Part shown: positions 33,203 to 46,361 of the stretch, piece by piece
How the letters are laid out: each line of letters opens with the position of its first letter
Position numbering within the stretch: the first letter of the stretch is position 1
Source: an uncultured Atopobiaceae bacterium
GTDB taxonomy: Bacteria; Actinomycetota; Coriobacteriia; Coriobacteriales; Atopobiaceae
Length of the DNA: 53,639 nucleotides
NCBI GenBank assembly: GCA_944320975.1
Contig: CALUJM010000016.1
Coordinates: forward strand, 1 to 53,639
Direction of reading: 5' to 3'
Translations under genes and position numbers: made by a program
Notes under the pieces: generated by a model
Told to the model about the DNA's origin: nothing
Database searches by the model: none
The model's input: the letters and a program-made list of their open reading frames with translations, nothing else

Positions 33203-35515
33203 CTACGGGGTCGTCTCGCCGCCGCCGGTCTCCCCGGTGCCGCCACCGCCGGAGGGCGTGTCGGTGGTCCCACCGCCCGTGTCGGTGCCGCCGCCGGTGC
33301 CGCCGCCAGTGCCGCCACCGCCGTCGGTGTTACCGCCGCCGCCACCGCCGCCGGTGTTGGAGTCCCCGCCGCCGCTCGGGGGCGTGATGGGCTCGGAGGG
33401 AGTCTGGGGCTCGGAGGGCGTGTTGGGCTCCACCGGGACCGTGGGTTCGTCGACCGTCGGGGTCTGGGGCTCGGAGGGCGTCTCGTAGTCGTCGCCCGAG
33501 TCGTCGTAGCTGTAGTCGTAATCGTAGTCATAGTCGTCGTCATAGTACGACGAGGAATTGGTGCCGACGAACTCCCAGGAGCTGTTGGGCTCGTATGTGG
33601 CGCTGTGGTCGGAGGACGGGAACTCGGCGCGCTCGACACCGTCGAGAACCGCGTTCATATAGTCGGTCCAGATGGGCTGGGAGGTCTCGTAGGTCTCGGC
33701 ATAGCCGCCGTAGATGAGGACCGGGTCGTTGCCCTGGCGGTAGCCCATCCAGACAACGGTGGTGAGCTGCGGGGTGAAGCCGCAGAACCAGAGGTCGGAG
33801 GCGTCGTCGGCCGTACCGGTCTTGCCGGCGACGGGCTGGTTGGCGTTGAAGTAGGCGTTGACGTAGCTCGTGGTGTAGCCGGCGTCGAAGACGCCCTCGA
33901 GGACCTCGGTGACGTCCTCTGCCACGGCGGAGTCGATGACCTGCTCGCCGCCGTCCTGGTGCTCGTAGACCACGTTGCCGTTACGGTCCTCGATGCGGGT
34001 GATGGCGACGGGGTTCCTGTGGACGCCGCCCGAGGCGATCGTGGAGTAGCCCTCGCACATCTCGAGCGGGGTGACCTCGGTGGCGCCGAGCGAGGACGCC
34101 AGGACCGGCTTGACCGGCGTGTCGATGCCCACGAGCTGCGCGGTCTCCTGGAGCTTCTCGACGCCGATGGCATAGATGACCTGGCCGTAGGCGGTGTTGG
34201 AGGAGAGCTCGGTCGCTCGGGCGAGCGTGATGTATCCGTAATTGTTGTTTCCGTAGTTCTTGAGGTTGGGCCAGCCCGGGCCGATGTCCATCGGCGAGCT
34301 GCAGTTGAGCATGACGGTGGGGCTCATGCCGTCAAGCATGGCGGCGAGCAGCGTGAAGGTCTTGAAGCTCGAACCCGCCTGGCGCTGGGCGAGGGCTAGG
34401 TTGTAGGTGGACTGCCCGGCGGCCTCGTCGTTGCCGTAGTTCTGGCCGCCCACCATGGCGACGATGTAGCCGTTGGAGTTGTCGATGGAGACCAGCGCGG
34501 CGCCGATGCCCGGATCATCGAGCTTGCCGACCTGCTCGGCGCAGGCCTGCTCGGCGATCTGCTGCTTGGTGGGGTCGAGCGTGGTGTAGACCTTGAGGCC
34601 GCCCTGAAGGACGGTCTCGGACGAGAAGTCCTGGAGCAGCAGCTGGCGCACGTAGTCGGTGAAGTAGGGGTAGTCGCCGATGGAGTCGGTGAGCTCGCCG
34701 GGGTTCACGACAATCTCCTCGGCGCAGGTGGCGTCGTACTCCTCCTGCGAGATATGGCCCGCCTCGAGCATGCGCTGGAGGACGAGGTTGCGGCGCTCCT
34801 TGCAGGCCTCGGGGTACTGGAAGGGGTCGTACATGGACGGCGCGTTGGGGAGGCCCACGAGCACCGCGGCCTCGCCGAGCGTGAGCTCGCTCGCGTGCTT
34901 GTTGAAATAGGTGATGCTCGCGGCCTCGATGCCGTAGGCGCCGTTGCCGTAATAGATGGTGTTGAGGTACATGTTGAGGATCTGGTCCTTCGTGTACTCC
35001 TTCTCCATCTGGATGGCGATGTAGGCCTCGCGCACCTTGCGCTTGAGAGACTGCTCGAACTGCTCGTCAGAGAGGACGGTGTTGCGGACGAGCTGCTGGG
35101 TGATCGTGGAGCCGCCGCCGGCGTCCCCGCTGCCCGTGAGCTGGCCCACGACGGCGCGCAGGATGCCCTGCGGGTCGACGCCGTTGTGGTCGTAGAAGCG
35201 CTTGTCCTCGGTGTCCACAACGCCGAGCTTCACGTAGTCGGAAATCTCGTCGAGCGTGACGGAGCGACGGTTCTGCAGGTAATAGGACGCGATCTCGTTG
35301 CCGTCCGCATCATAGACGCGCGTGGGCTCCGCGACGAGGTAGGCGTCGGCGGAGGTGTAATCCGGCAGGTCCTCGAGCCAGGAGCCGACGAGGGCCCCCA
35401 GCGAGAGCGCGAGGGTCACGCAGAGAAGCGCGATGAAACCGAACACGCCCGCGATGCCGAAGCCGGCGAAATGGGTCCTTGAGTGCGTGCGTGCCCTGCG
35501 GGTTCTGATCCCCAT
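33203..35515 (-). CDS. Class A penicillin-binding protein (PBP1A type)
   Basis: This 770-residue bifunctional enzyme builds peptidoglycan. After a basic cytoplasmic tail and one membrane helix (about residues 20-45) it has a GT51 glycosyltransferase domain (VDTEDKRFYDHNGVDPQGI, GGSTITQQLVRN, YLNTIYYGNGAYGI) and a transpeptidase domain with SSFK (in RQAGSSFKTF), SSN and KTGT. The last ~130 residues are low complexity: an Asp/Tyr-rich run, Pro/Thr/Glu repeats, then Gly/Thr-rich sequence, probably a wall-spanning spacer. ATG 35515 is chosen because AAGGAGGA lies five bases upstream; earlier ATGs lack a ribosome-binding site. Confidence 0.95.
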   Translation of the reverse strand: MGIRTRRARTHSRTHFAGFGIAGVFGFIALLCVTLALSLGALVGSWLEDLPDYTSADAYLVAEPTRVYDADGNEIASYYLQNRRSVTLDEISDYVKLGVVDTEDKRFYDHNGVDPQGILRAVVGQLTGSGDAGGGSTITQQLVRNTVLSDEQFEQSLKRKVREAYIAIQMEKEYTKDQILNMYLNTIYYGNGAYGIEAASITYFNKHASELTLGEAAVLVGLPNAPSMYDPFQYPEACKERRNLVLQRMLEAGHISQEEYDATCAEEIVVNPGELTDSIGDYPYFTDYVRQLLLQDFSSETVLQGGLKVYTTLDPTKQQIAEQACAEQVGKLDDPGIGAALVSIDNSNGYIVAMVGGQNYGNDEAAGQSTYNLALAQRQAGSSFKTFTLLAAMLDGMSPTVMLNCSSPMDIGPGWPNLKNYGNNNYGYITLARATELSSNTAYGQVIYAIGVEKLQETAQLVGIDTPVKPVLASSLGATEVTPLEMCEGYSTIASGGVHRNPVAITRIEDRNGNVVYEHQDGGEQVIDSAVAEDVTEVLEGVFDAGYTTSYVNAYFNANQPVAGKTGTADDASDLWFCGFTPQLTTVVWMGYRQGNDPVLIYGGYAETYETSQPIWTDYMNAVLDGVERAEFPSSDHSATYEPNSSWEFVGTNSSSYYDDDYDYDYDYSYDDSGDDYETPSEPQTPTVDEPTVPVEPNTPSEPQTPSEPITPPSGGGDSNTGGGGGGGNTDGGGGTGGGTGGGTDTGGGTTDTPSGGGGTGETGGGETTP

Positions 35516-35709
35516 CGGGGTCCTCCTTGTCATGGGGCGTTCGTCCACAGTCGCACTCATTATAGTTGGGCGACGTCCCGTCCCGCTCGGCGAGGCGCGG
35601 TCATGGTGAGACCGTGAATAAACTGAACGCCAGCGTCCCGCGCTCCGGGCGACAACCTGCTATCCTAAGCTGTTACGGGAAACGCAAGAACGCAATGGAG
35701 GAGAGATCG

Positions 35710-36927
35710 TTGCTGCCAGTTGACGAACAGCTCAAGGTGATCACGTCCGGGACGATGCAGATCGTCCCGCTGGACGAGCTGAAGAAGAAGCTCGAGAAGG
35801 GCACGCCCCTCAACATCAAGCTAGGCGTGGACCCCACCTCGCCGGACCTGCACCTCGGTCACGCCGTCCCGCTGCGCAAGATGCGCCAGTTCCAGGACCT
35901 CGGCCACAACGTGACCCTCATCATCGGCAACGGCACCGCCCTCATCGGCGACCCGTCCGGCCGCGACTCCACCCGCCCGCCCCTCACCGAGGAGCAGGTC
36001 GAGGCCAACGCCAAGACCTACGTCGAGCAGGCTATGAAGGTCCTCGACCCCGAGAAGACCACGATCGTCCACAACGGCGACTGGCTGAAGGGCCTCAACC
36101 TCGCCGAGATGCTGAAGCTCATGAGCCAGTTCAACGTGGCTCGCATCCTCGAGCGCGAGGACTTCCACAACCGCTACACCGAGGGCAAGTCCATCGCCCT
36201 GCACGAGTTCATCTACCCCGTGCTGCAGGCCTACGACTCCGTGGTAATCAAGGCCGACCTCGAGATGGGCGGCAACGACCAGATTTTCAACCTGCTCGCG
36301 GGCCGCGACCTCATGCGCGCCATGGGCATGGAGCCGCAGGTGGCCCTCACGATGCCGCTGCTGGTGGGCACCGACGGCCACAAGAAGATGTCCAAGAGCT
36401 ACGGCAACTACGTGGGCCTCACCGACGAGCCGGCGGACATGTACGGCAAGGTCATGTCCATCACCGACGAGCTCGTGCCGCTCTACTGGCGCCTGTGCTC
36501 CACGGCCGACATGGACAAGCTCGACGCCGTCGACGCCGCCTTCGCCGACGGCTCCGCCGACCCGTACGCGCTCAAGCGCGAGCTGGCGGCCAACATCGTT
36601 GACCTCTACCACGGCGAGGGCGCCGGCGCCGCCGCGAGCGACGCCTTCGACGCGCAGTTCAAGCGCGCCGAGGCCCCCGAAGACATGCCGGAGTTCCCGC
36701 TCTCCGTGGCCGAGCCCAACGACGAGGGCAAGGTCTACCTGGGCAAGCTCCTTGTCGAGGTGGGCATCGCCAAGTCCGCCGGCGAGGCCCGTCGCCTCGT
36801 TGACGGCGGCGGCGTCAAGATCAACGGCGAGCCCGTGGCGCCCAAGTGCTACAACGTCGACCCCGCGCTCTTCTCGGCCGGCACGACGGTCCAGTCCGGC
36901 AAGAAGCGCTGGGCGCGCCTGGTCTAG
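35710..36927 (+). CDS. tyrS: Tyrosyl-tRNA synthetase
   Basis: This class I enzyme charges tRNA-Tyr. It has HLGH (HIGH motif) in DPTSPDLHLGHAVPLR, the KKMSKS loop, and a C-terminal S4 RNA-binding domain (GEARRLVDGGGVKINGE). The KMSKS form places it in the TyrZ-like branch rather than the KFGKS form of E. coli TyrS. TTG at 35710 is chosen because GGAGGAGAG precedes it by about five bases. ATG at 35695 is in frame and would add five residues but has no good ribosome-binding site. TATCCT at 35661-35666 could be the -10 box. No T-box leader fits upstream. Confidence 0.95.
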   Translation: MLPVDEQLKVITSGTMQIVPLDELKKKLEKGTPLNIKLGVDPTSPDLHLGHAVPLRKMRQFQDLGHNVTLIIGNGTALIGDPSGRDSTRPPLTEEQVEANAKTYVEQAMKVLDPEKTTIVHNGDWLKGLNLAEMLKLMSQFNVARILEREDFHNRYTEGKSIALHEFIYPVLQAYDSVVIKADLEMGGNDQIFNLLAGRDLMRAMGMEPQVALTMPLLVGTDGHKKMSKSYGNYVGLTDEPADMYGKVMSITDELVPLYWRLCSTADMDKLDAVDAAFADGSADPYALKRELAANIVDLYHGEGAGAAASDAFDAQFKRAEAPEDMPEFPLSVAEPNDEGKVYLGKLLVEVGIAKSAGEARRLVDGGGVKINGEPVAPKCYNVDPALFSAGTTVQSGKKRWARLV

Positions 36928-36959
36928 CGCCCGCAGCTCGCCCGCCCTTTCAGTGAAAG

Positions 36960-37126
36960 GTGCGGCAAAACGACATATTCCACTGCCAAATCGTCGTTTC
37001 CCCGCACTTCTCGCTTGATGTGCGGGGAAACGACATTCTGGCGAGAAGAACCGTCCATCTTCCGCACCTCAGCCGTTGGGGCGCGGCAACGCGACGTTTT
37101 GGCGAGAAGAACCGTCCGCCCGCGGC
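36960..37126. repeat. 48-nt hairpin repeats, units 1-3
   Basis: Units at 36960-37007 and 37020-37067 are both exactly 48 nt, opened by GTGCGG and closed by CCGCAC. Unit 1 has the inner stem AAACGAC/GTCGTTT. Unit 2 joins a left half of that type to a right half of the CGTCC type. A degenerate third unit follows at 37081-37126. Related units are at 47655-47763. Units 2 and 3 carry GGCGAGAAGAACC in the loop. A small hairpin CCTTTC/GAAAGG at 36946-36960 lies just before. Confidence 0.8.
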
Positions 37127-37142
37127 AGGAGGCGATGACACG

Positions 37143-39677
37143 ATGACGAGAAGAACGACGTTTCTTGATGCCCACGGAGTGCCCGAGCTTCTGGCCCCCG
37201 CCGGCGGCCCCGAGCCCTTCAACGCCGCGCTCGCAGGCGGCGCCGACGCCATCTATTGCGGGCTGGGCAACGACTTCAACGCCCGTCGCGGGGCGAAGAA
37301 CTTCGACGACGAGTCCTTCTCGGCGGCGTGCCGGCGCGCGCACCTGGCGGGCGCGCGCGTGTACGTGACCGTGAACGTGGCGATCTCCACCGATGAGATG
37401 CCGCGCGTGCTCGAGCTCGTGCGGCGCGCGTGGGGGCTGGGCGCGGACGCCTTCATCATCCAGGACTGGGGCCTCATGGCTGAGATTCGCCGCAGGTGGC
37501 CCGAGGTGGAGACCCATGTGTCCACGCAGGCCAACGTGCAGGATGCTCGCGGCGTTGCGTGGTGCCGGGATGTCTGGGGTGTTGACCGCGTGACGCTCTC
37601 GCGCGAGCTATCGCTCGAGGAGGTCTCCCGCATCGCCGAGGAGGGCGTGGAGCTGGAGTGCTTTGGGCATGGCGCGCTCTGCTTCTGCTACTCGGGCGTG
37701 TGTCTCATGAGCTCGCTCGCCGGCGGCCGCTCCGCCAACCGCGGGCTCTGCGCGCAGCCGTGCCGCCTGCCCTACGACCTCGTCGACGAGGACGGGCAGG
37801 TGCTCGAGATCCCGGGCGTGGCTACGCAGGGCCTGCCCGAGAAGAATCGCGGGGTGGGCGGCACGCGCCTGCTCTGTCCCAAGGACTACTGCACGGTGGA
37901 CCACCTCGCAGAGATGCGCGACGCGGGCGTGGGCTCGCTTAAAGTCGAGGGTCGCATGAAGGCTCCCGACTACGTGTTCTCCGTGGTGTCCGCGTATCGC
38001 GGTGCGCTCGATGCACTCGCGGCGGGCGAGAAGGACGGGCGGCTCGAGGCCGTGCGGCACCGCCAGCTCAAGCGCGCTTTCAACCGAGACTTCACGGATA
38101 GCTACCTCTGGGGTCGCTCCGACAACGACATGATGAGCTACGAGCGTTCCAACAACCGCGGAGAGGTCGTGGGCGAGGTCGTGGGGTCGCGCGAGCTCGA
38201 GGACGCCGTCGTGCGCCGCGGCGGCGGCAGCGGCGGGCGCGAGCGCCTGCGCCGGCACACGCGCGCCGACGTCGAGGTACGGCTGAGCGCGCCCGTCGGT
38301 GCGGGCGATTTGCTCGAGATCCGCCCGGTCGATGACCCCACGCAGTTCCTCACCGCCCCGGCCCCCGCGGACGCCGAGGCAGGGGAGACCGTCACGTGCC
38401 GCACCGCCCGCCCGATGCCCGTGGGATCGGTCGTGCGCGTGATTCGCTCGCAGCGCGCACTCGATGACGCTGCGCGCGTGGCCGACAAGGACGTGGTGCG
38501 TCGCCGCCCGGTGCGCGTTCGCGTGGCGGCGCGCCTGGGCGAGCCCTTTGCGGTGGAGCTCGCGTGCGTCGACGGCGCGGCGACTGCCCGAGCCGAGGGA
38601 TTCGTCGTGGAGGCGGCGCGCACCAAGGCCGTGACCGGGGAAGACCTCGTGGAGCACGTGGGCCGCATGGGTCAGAGCCCCTTCGAGCCTGTTGGCTGGG
38701 ACGTGGAGCTCGATCCGGGCTGCGGCATGGGCTTCTCGGCCGTGCACAAGGTCCGCGCCGAGGCGTGCCGTCTGCTGGAGGAGGCCCTTCTCGCTCCCTA
38801 CGATGTGACAATTAGGACAGGTTCCCTTGTCACATCGCCGGCGAATGTGACAAGGGAACCTGTCCTAATTGTCACATCAGAGGAGCCGTGTGCGTGCGCT
38901 CTGGTGATGACGCCGGAGTGCGCGGAATCAGCCCTCGCCGCAGGCGCGACGCGCGTCTACGCGCCGGCAGACGAGCTCGCCGAGGGCTCCTGGCCCGAGG
39001 GCGTGATTCCCTGGCTCGACGAGGTCTGTCGCGAGGGCGACCACCCGCGCCTGGACCCGTGGGCGCGCGCCGGCGAGCCCGTGGCCGTGGGCAATGTCTC
39101 CGAGCTCGCCCTCGCCGTCGAGTGCGGCGCGGCCCCCGAGGTCCGCTCCTGCATCCCCGTGCACAACGCGAGCTGTGTCGCGGCGCTCGAGGAGGCCGGC
39201 GCGGCGGGGCTGTGGCTCTCGCCGGAGCTCACGCTTGACGAGGTCTGTGCGCTCGCGCGCGTGGCGACGGTTCCCGTCGGCCTCGCTGTCTTCGGTCGCG
39301 AGCGCGTCATGACGAGCGAGCACTGCGTGCTGCAGGCGCTGGGCAAGTGCGTCCACGACTGTCGCCGCTGCGCGCTGCGCCGCCGCCGGCTCTCGCTGCG
39401 GGACATCGACGGTCGCGAGCTTCCGGTCCGCACCGATGTCAACGGAAGGTCGCGCATCTGGGCCGCCCAGCCGCTCGATGCCACTCCGCAGGCGGCAGAG
39501 CTCATTGCGGCCGGCGTGTCGCGCCTTCTGGTAGACGGCCAGCTCATGGACGCCGCCGAGGTCGGCGCCGCCGTCGCGCGCACGGTCCGTGCGATCGAGG
39601 CGGCCCGCGATGGACGCCGCCCCGCGCAGCGTGTGAGCGGCGCCACTTCCGGGCATCTTTTTGCCGGCATTGGGTAA
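37143..39677 (+). CDS. U32-family peptidase / RNA-modification-type protein
   Basis: The 844-residue protein belongs to peptidase family U32, whose members include both annotated proteases and tRNA/rRNA hydroxylation proteins (TrhP, RlhA). The signature ECFGHGALCFCYSGVC, followed by SLAGGRSANRGLCAQPCRLPY, supplies the conserved histidine and the cysteines that bind an iron-sulfur cluster in relatives. A DUF3656-like section follows, and a C-terminal part contains CVHDCRRCALRRR. A 77-nt inverted repeat lies in frame at 38802-38878. ATG 37143 has AGGAGG about ten bases upstream; the repeat-derived sequence before it is open by chance. Confidence 0.88.
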   Translation: MTRRTTFLDAHGVPELLAPAGGPEPFNAALAGGADAIYCGLGNDFNARRGAKNFDDESFSAACRRAHLAGARVYVTVNVAISTDEMPRVLELVRRAWGLGADAFIIQDWGLMAEIRRRWPEVETHVSTQANVQDARGVAWCRDVWGVDRVTLSRELSLEEVSRIAEEGVELECFGHGALCFCYSGVCLMSSLAGGRSANRGLCAQPCRLPYDLVDEDGQVLEIPGVATQGLPEKNRGVGGTRLLCPKDYCTVDHLAEMRDAGVGSLKVEGRMKAPDYVFSVVSAYRGALDALAAGEKDGRLEAVRHRQLKRAFNRDFTDSYLWGRSDNDMMSYERSNNRGEVVGEVVGSRELEDAVVRRGGGSGGRERLRRHTRADVEVRLSAPVGAGDLLEIRPVDDPTQFLTAPAPADAEAGETVTCRTARPMPVGSVVRVIRSQRALDDAARVADKDVVRRRPVRVRVAARLGEPFAVELACVDGAATARAEGFVVEAARTKAVTGEDLVEHVGRMGQSPFEPVGWDVELDPGCGMGFSAVHKVRAEACRLLEEALLAPYDVTIRTGSLVTSPANVTREPVLIVTSEEPCACALVMTPECAESALAAGATRVYAPADELAEGSWPEGVIPWLDEVCREGDHPRLDPWARAGEPVAVGNVSELALAVECGAAPEVRSCIPVHNASCVAALEEAGAAGLWLSPELTLDEVCALARVATVPVGLAVFGRERVMTSEHCVLQALGKCVHDCRRCALRRRRLSLRDIDGRELPVRTDVNGRSRIWAAQPLDATPQAAELIAAGVSRLLVDGQLMDAAEVGAAVARTVRAIEAARDGRRPAQRVSGATSGHLFAGIG
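38802..38878. repeat. 34-bp perfect inverted repeat inside the U32 gene
   Basis: Bases 38802-38835 (starting GATGTGACAATTAGGACAG) are the exact complement of 38845-38878, with a 9-base spacer. Each arm also begins and ends with short GTGACA/TGTCAC complements. The element is read through in frame as YDVTIRTGSLVTSPANVTRE and following residues, between the DUF3656-like section and the C-terminal part. It is much AT-richer than the gene around it. Confidence 0.95.
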
Positions 39678-39736
39678 CATGTTCCACGGACCGCAAGATG
39701 CCCCGCCCGCGCGCGGGGCCTGAGAAAGGACTCATC

Positions 39737-39973
39737 ATGGCAGTTGATCGCGCACTTCTCGATGCCACCCTCGACGTCATCCGTCAGAGCCTCCAGGCCG
39801 ACGGCGGCGACGTCGCCCTCATCGACGTGACCGACGACGGCGTGGTCACCCTCGAGATGCAGGGCGCCTGCGCCGGCTGCCCGCTCTCGAGCCTCGACAT
39901 GTCCGAGGGCATCGAGCGCATCCTGCGCGAGCACGTCCCGGGCGTGACCCGCGTCCAGCCCGCCGCCTTCTAG
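39737..39973 (+). CDS. NifU-like iron-sulfur scaffold protein
   Basis: This 78-residue protein matches the NifU C-terminal domain. It has ADGGDVALIDV and the cluster-binding CxxC motif in GACAGCPLSS. Such short Nfu-type proteins carry or deliver Fe-S clusters. It may serve the Fe-S protein encoded just upstream (U32) or the activase downstream, but that is only context. GAAAGGA precedes the ATG; lgt follows after 30 bases. Confidence 0.92.
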   Translation: MAVDRALLDATLDVIRQSLQADGGDVALIDVTDDGVVTLEMQGACAGCPLSSLDMSEGIERILREHVPGVTRVQPAAF

Positions 39974-40003
39974 CGCGGGCGAGAAGAACGGGCGGAGAAG
40001 AAC

Positions 40004-40828
40004 GTGTTTCTCGACGACCTCTACCACATGCTCGACCCGGTGGCCTTCTCGCTGGGGCCGCTCACCGTGCGCTGGTACGGCATCGCGTACCTGCTCGGCT
40101 TCATCTGCGCCGGCATCGTGATGTGGCGCACGCAAAGGCGCTGGAAGCTCGGCCTTTCCGTTGACGACATCTTCTCCATAGTGATCGGCGTGGTCTTCGG
40201 CATCATCATCGGCGCGCGCCTGTTCTACGTGATCTTCTACATCTACGGCGCCGGCGAGTCACTCTCGAGCCCGCTCGAGGTCTTCGCGACCTGGGAGGGC
40301 GGCATGAGCTTCCACGGCGGCCTGGTCGGTGCCATCATCGGCGGCAGCCTGGTGTGCCGGCACTACGGCATCTCTGTGGCTACGGTCTGCGACCTCGGCG
40401 TGATCGGGGCGCCGCTGGGGCTCTTCTTCGGCCGCTGTGCCAACTTCGTGAACGGCGAGCTCTGGGGCAAGGAGACCACGCTTCCCTGGGGCGTCATGTT
40501 CGAGACGGGTGGCAACGTGTACCGCCATCCCTCCCAGCTCTACGAGGCCGTGCTCGAGGGCCTGGTGATCTTCGCGGTCCTCTACGCGCTGTCGCGCCGC
40601 GTGCCGCCGCGCCCGCAGGGCACCTTCATGGGGTGGTTCCTCGCGCTCTACGGCGTCTTCCGCTTCCTGATCGAGTTCGTCCGCGTGCCGGACGCGCAGC
40701 TCGGCTACCTCTTCGGCCCCATCACGATGGGCCAGCTGCTGAGCCTGCCGCTCGTGCTCCTGGGCGTGGCGATCCTGGTGGTCGCGCACCGGCTGGCCCG
40801 CCCGCAGGTGGGTCGCTTCGACCGGTAG
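40004..40828 (+). CDS. lgt: Prolipoprotein diacylglyceryl transferase
   Basis: The 274-residue membrane enzyme attaches diacylglycerol to the lipobox cysteine of prolipoproteins, such as the hydrolase and cyclophilin lipoproteins in this window. The signatures RWYGIAYLLGF, GGMSFHGGLVGA, the Lgt motif GRCANFVNGELWG and HPSQLYEA are all present, with seven membrane segments. GTG at 40004 follows GGAG by about five bases. Confidence 0.95.
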   Translation: MFLDDLYHMLDPVAFSLGPLTVRWYGIAYLLGFICAGIVMWRTQRRWKLGLSVDDIFSIVIGVVFGIIIGARLFYVIFYIYGAGESLSSPLEVFATWEGGMSFHGGLVGAIIGGSLVCRHYGISVATVCDLGVIGAPLGLFFGRCANFVNGELWGKETTLPWGVMFETGGNVYRHPSQLYEAVLEGLVIFAVLYALSRRVPPRPQGTFMGWFLALYGVFRFLIEFVRVPDAQLGYLFGPITMGQLLSLPLVLLGVAILVVAHRLARPQVGRFDR

Positions 40829-40853
40829 CCGCAGAAGAGAGGTCTCCCGTCGC

Positions 40854-40884
40854 GGGGCGTGCCTGTGGGCGCGCCCCGCTTTGT
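40854..40884 (+). terminator. Terminator of the nifU-like/lgt transcript
   Basis: GCGGGGCG (40854-40861) pairs with CGCCCCGC (40874-40881) and is followed by TTTGTG. It lies 25 bases past the lgt stop. Confidence 0.7.
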
Positions 40885-40914
40885 GTGCCGTCGAGAGGCG
40901 CCGCCCCGGCGCGT

Positions 40915-40944
40915 GGTTCTTGTCCTCTTGCGGGGACAAGAACC
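40915..40944. repeat. GGTTCTTGTCC hairpin, distant copy
   Basis: GGTTCTTGTCC (40915-40925) pairs with GGACAAGAACC (40934-40944). It is nearly identical to the hairpin at 2769-2797. A diverged copy follows from 40979. The 313-base gap between lgt and the activase gene contains these repeats and an operator, and no gene. Confidence 0.85.
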
Positions 40945-41065
40945 ACGCCCTGAGACCAAGAAACCCTGGTCACCCCGCGGTTCTTATCCTCCGCGGAGCA
41001 CAATAACCCACTCCCACAAGGGGCGTCATCCCGCCGCTCCGGTCCAGACCGACCGTCCTGTGATC

Positions 41066-41088
41066 TTTTTAGACACGCTGTCTAAAAA
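41066..41088. promoter_or_regulatory. Palindromic operator upstream of the activase-tetR operon
   Basis: TTTTTAGACA and TGTCTAAAAA are separated by CGC, making a perfect 23-bp palindrome. It sits 15 bp upstream of a possible -10 box TACAGT (41103-41108), where it would cover the -35 region. The operon's second gene encodes a TetR-family repressor, so this is probably its own operator. Confidence 0.7.
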
Positions 41089-41141
41089 TCGCTCAAAGCT
41101 GGTACAGTCCCTACGGGAAACCGTGAGGCAGGGAGGCGCGC

Positions 41142-45556
<4,415 letters not shown>

Positions 45557-45560
<4 letters not shown>

Positions 45561-46186
45561 GCGAGTCACGGGAGGCCTCGCGCGCGGCCGGGCGCATGCG
45601 GGCGCGCCTGGCGGACGCCCTGTGGGGCTGCCTCGAGACGCGCCGCCTCACCGAGGTCTCGGTGGGCGACGTCATCGAGGCGGCGGGCGTGAGCAGGGGG
45701 TCGTTCTACTATCACTTCTCCGACCTGGACGACCTGGTGGCATGGGCCCTCGCCCAGGAGCTGCTCAACTCCGACCGCGCGGGCCACTCCTTCCTGGTGC
45801 TCGCGGCGCAGCGGGAGCGCCCCGAGGAGACCCCCGCGGTCTCGCGCAGCCTCGCGCGCGTGGGCCTCTTGCTCGACCGCGGCGGGATGAGCTCGGTCTT
45901 TGAGGTGACGCTCGACGCCATGCTGAGGCTGTGGAAAGACGCCCTCTGCGAGGGAGGCGAGGAGCTGCCCGACGAGGTGGTGGCCCAGCTCGAGTACGCG
46001 GTGGGCGGCACGGTGGGGATGCTCTCGCGCGCCCGCTCCTCGACCGAGGCCAAGCGCCGGATGTCGATGGCCTTCGTCCACGAGCGGCACCTCTGGCTCG
46101 TGGCGCGCGTCGCCGAGGTGCTGGGCGTGAGCCCGCGCGAGCTGGCGGCGCGCCTGGAGCGCGCCCGCCGCGCGACGGCGGCGTGA
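45557..46186 (+). CDS. TetR-family transcriptional regulator
   Basis: The 209-residue protein has an N-terminal TetR helix-turn-helix (VSVGDVIEAAGVSRGSFYYHFSDLDDL) and a helical ligand-binding half with no obvious relatives by eye. Its ATG overlaps the activase stop (ATGA), so both are made from one transcript. It probably represses the operon through the 23-bp palindrome at 41066-41088. Confidence 0.9.
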
Positions 46187-46230
46187 CGCGCGTAGGTCCG
46201 GGCCCGCTCGTTCTTCTCGCCGCCCCTGAG

Positions 46231-46302
46231 GGTTCTCCGCGAAAATCCGGCAGTTTGGTACGTTAACACGGGTTCCAAACTGCTGTTTTTTCGCGGAGAA
46301 CC
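46231..46302. repeat. 72-nt two-part inverted repeat between tetR and the CmpB-like gene
   Basis: The outer arm GGTTCTCCGCGAAAA (46231-46245) pairs with 46288-46302 over 15 bp. An inner stem CAGTTTGG/CCAAACTG (46251-46258 with 46275-46282) forms the tip. It lies between two convergent genes and could end transcription on both strands. GGCGAGAAGAAC words flank it on both sides (46209 and 46336). Confidence 0.8.
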
Positions 46303-46361
46303 AGAGTGGGCGAACGAGGAGAACCCGCCGTGCCGGGCGAGAAGAACGCGCCGCCCCAACC

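Noticed and set aside
36960..37142. An N-terminal extension of the U32 protein starting at 36960
   Set aside because: This stretch is the translated hairpin repeats. AGGAGG stands directly before the ATG at 37143, and the conserved LLAPAGGPEPFNAAL begins shortly after it.
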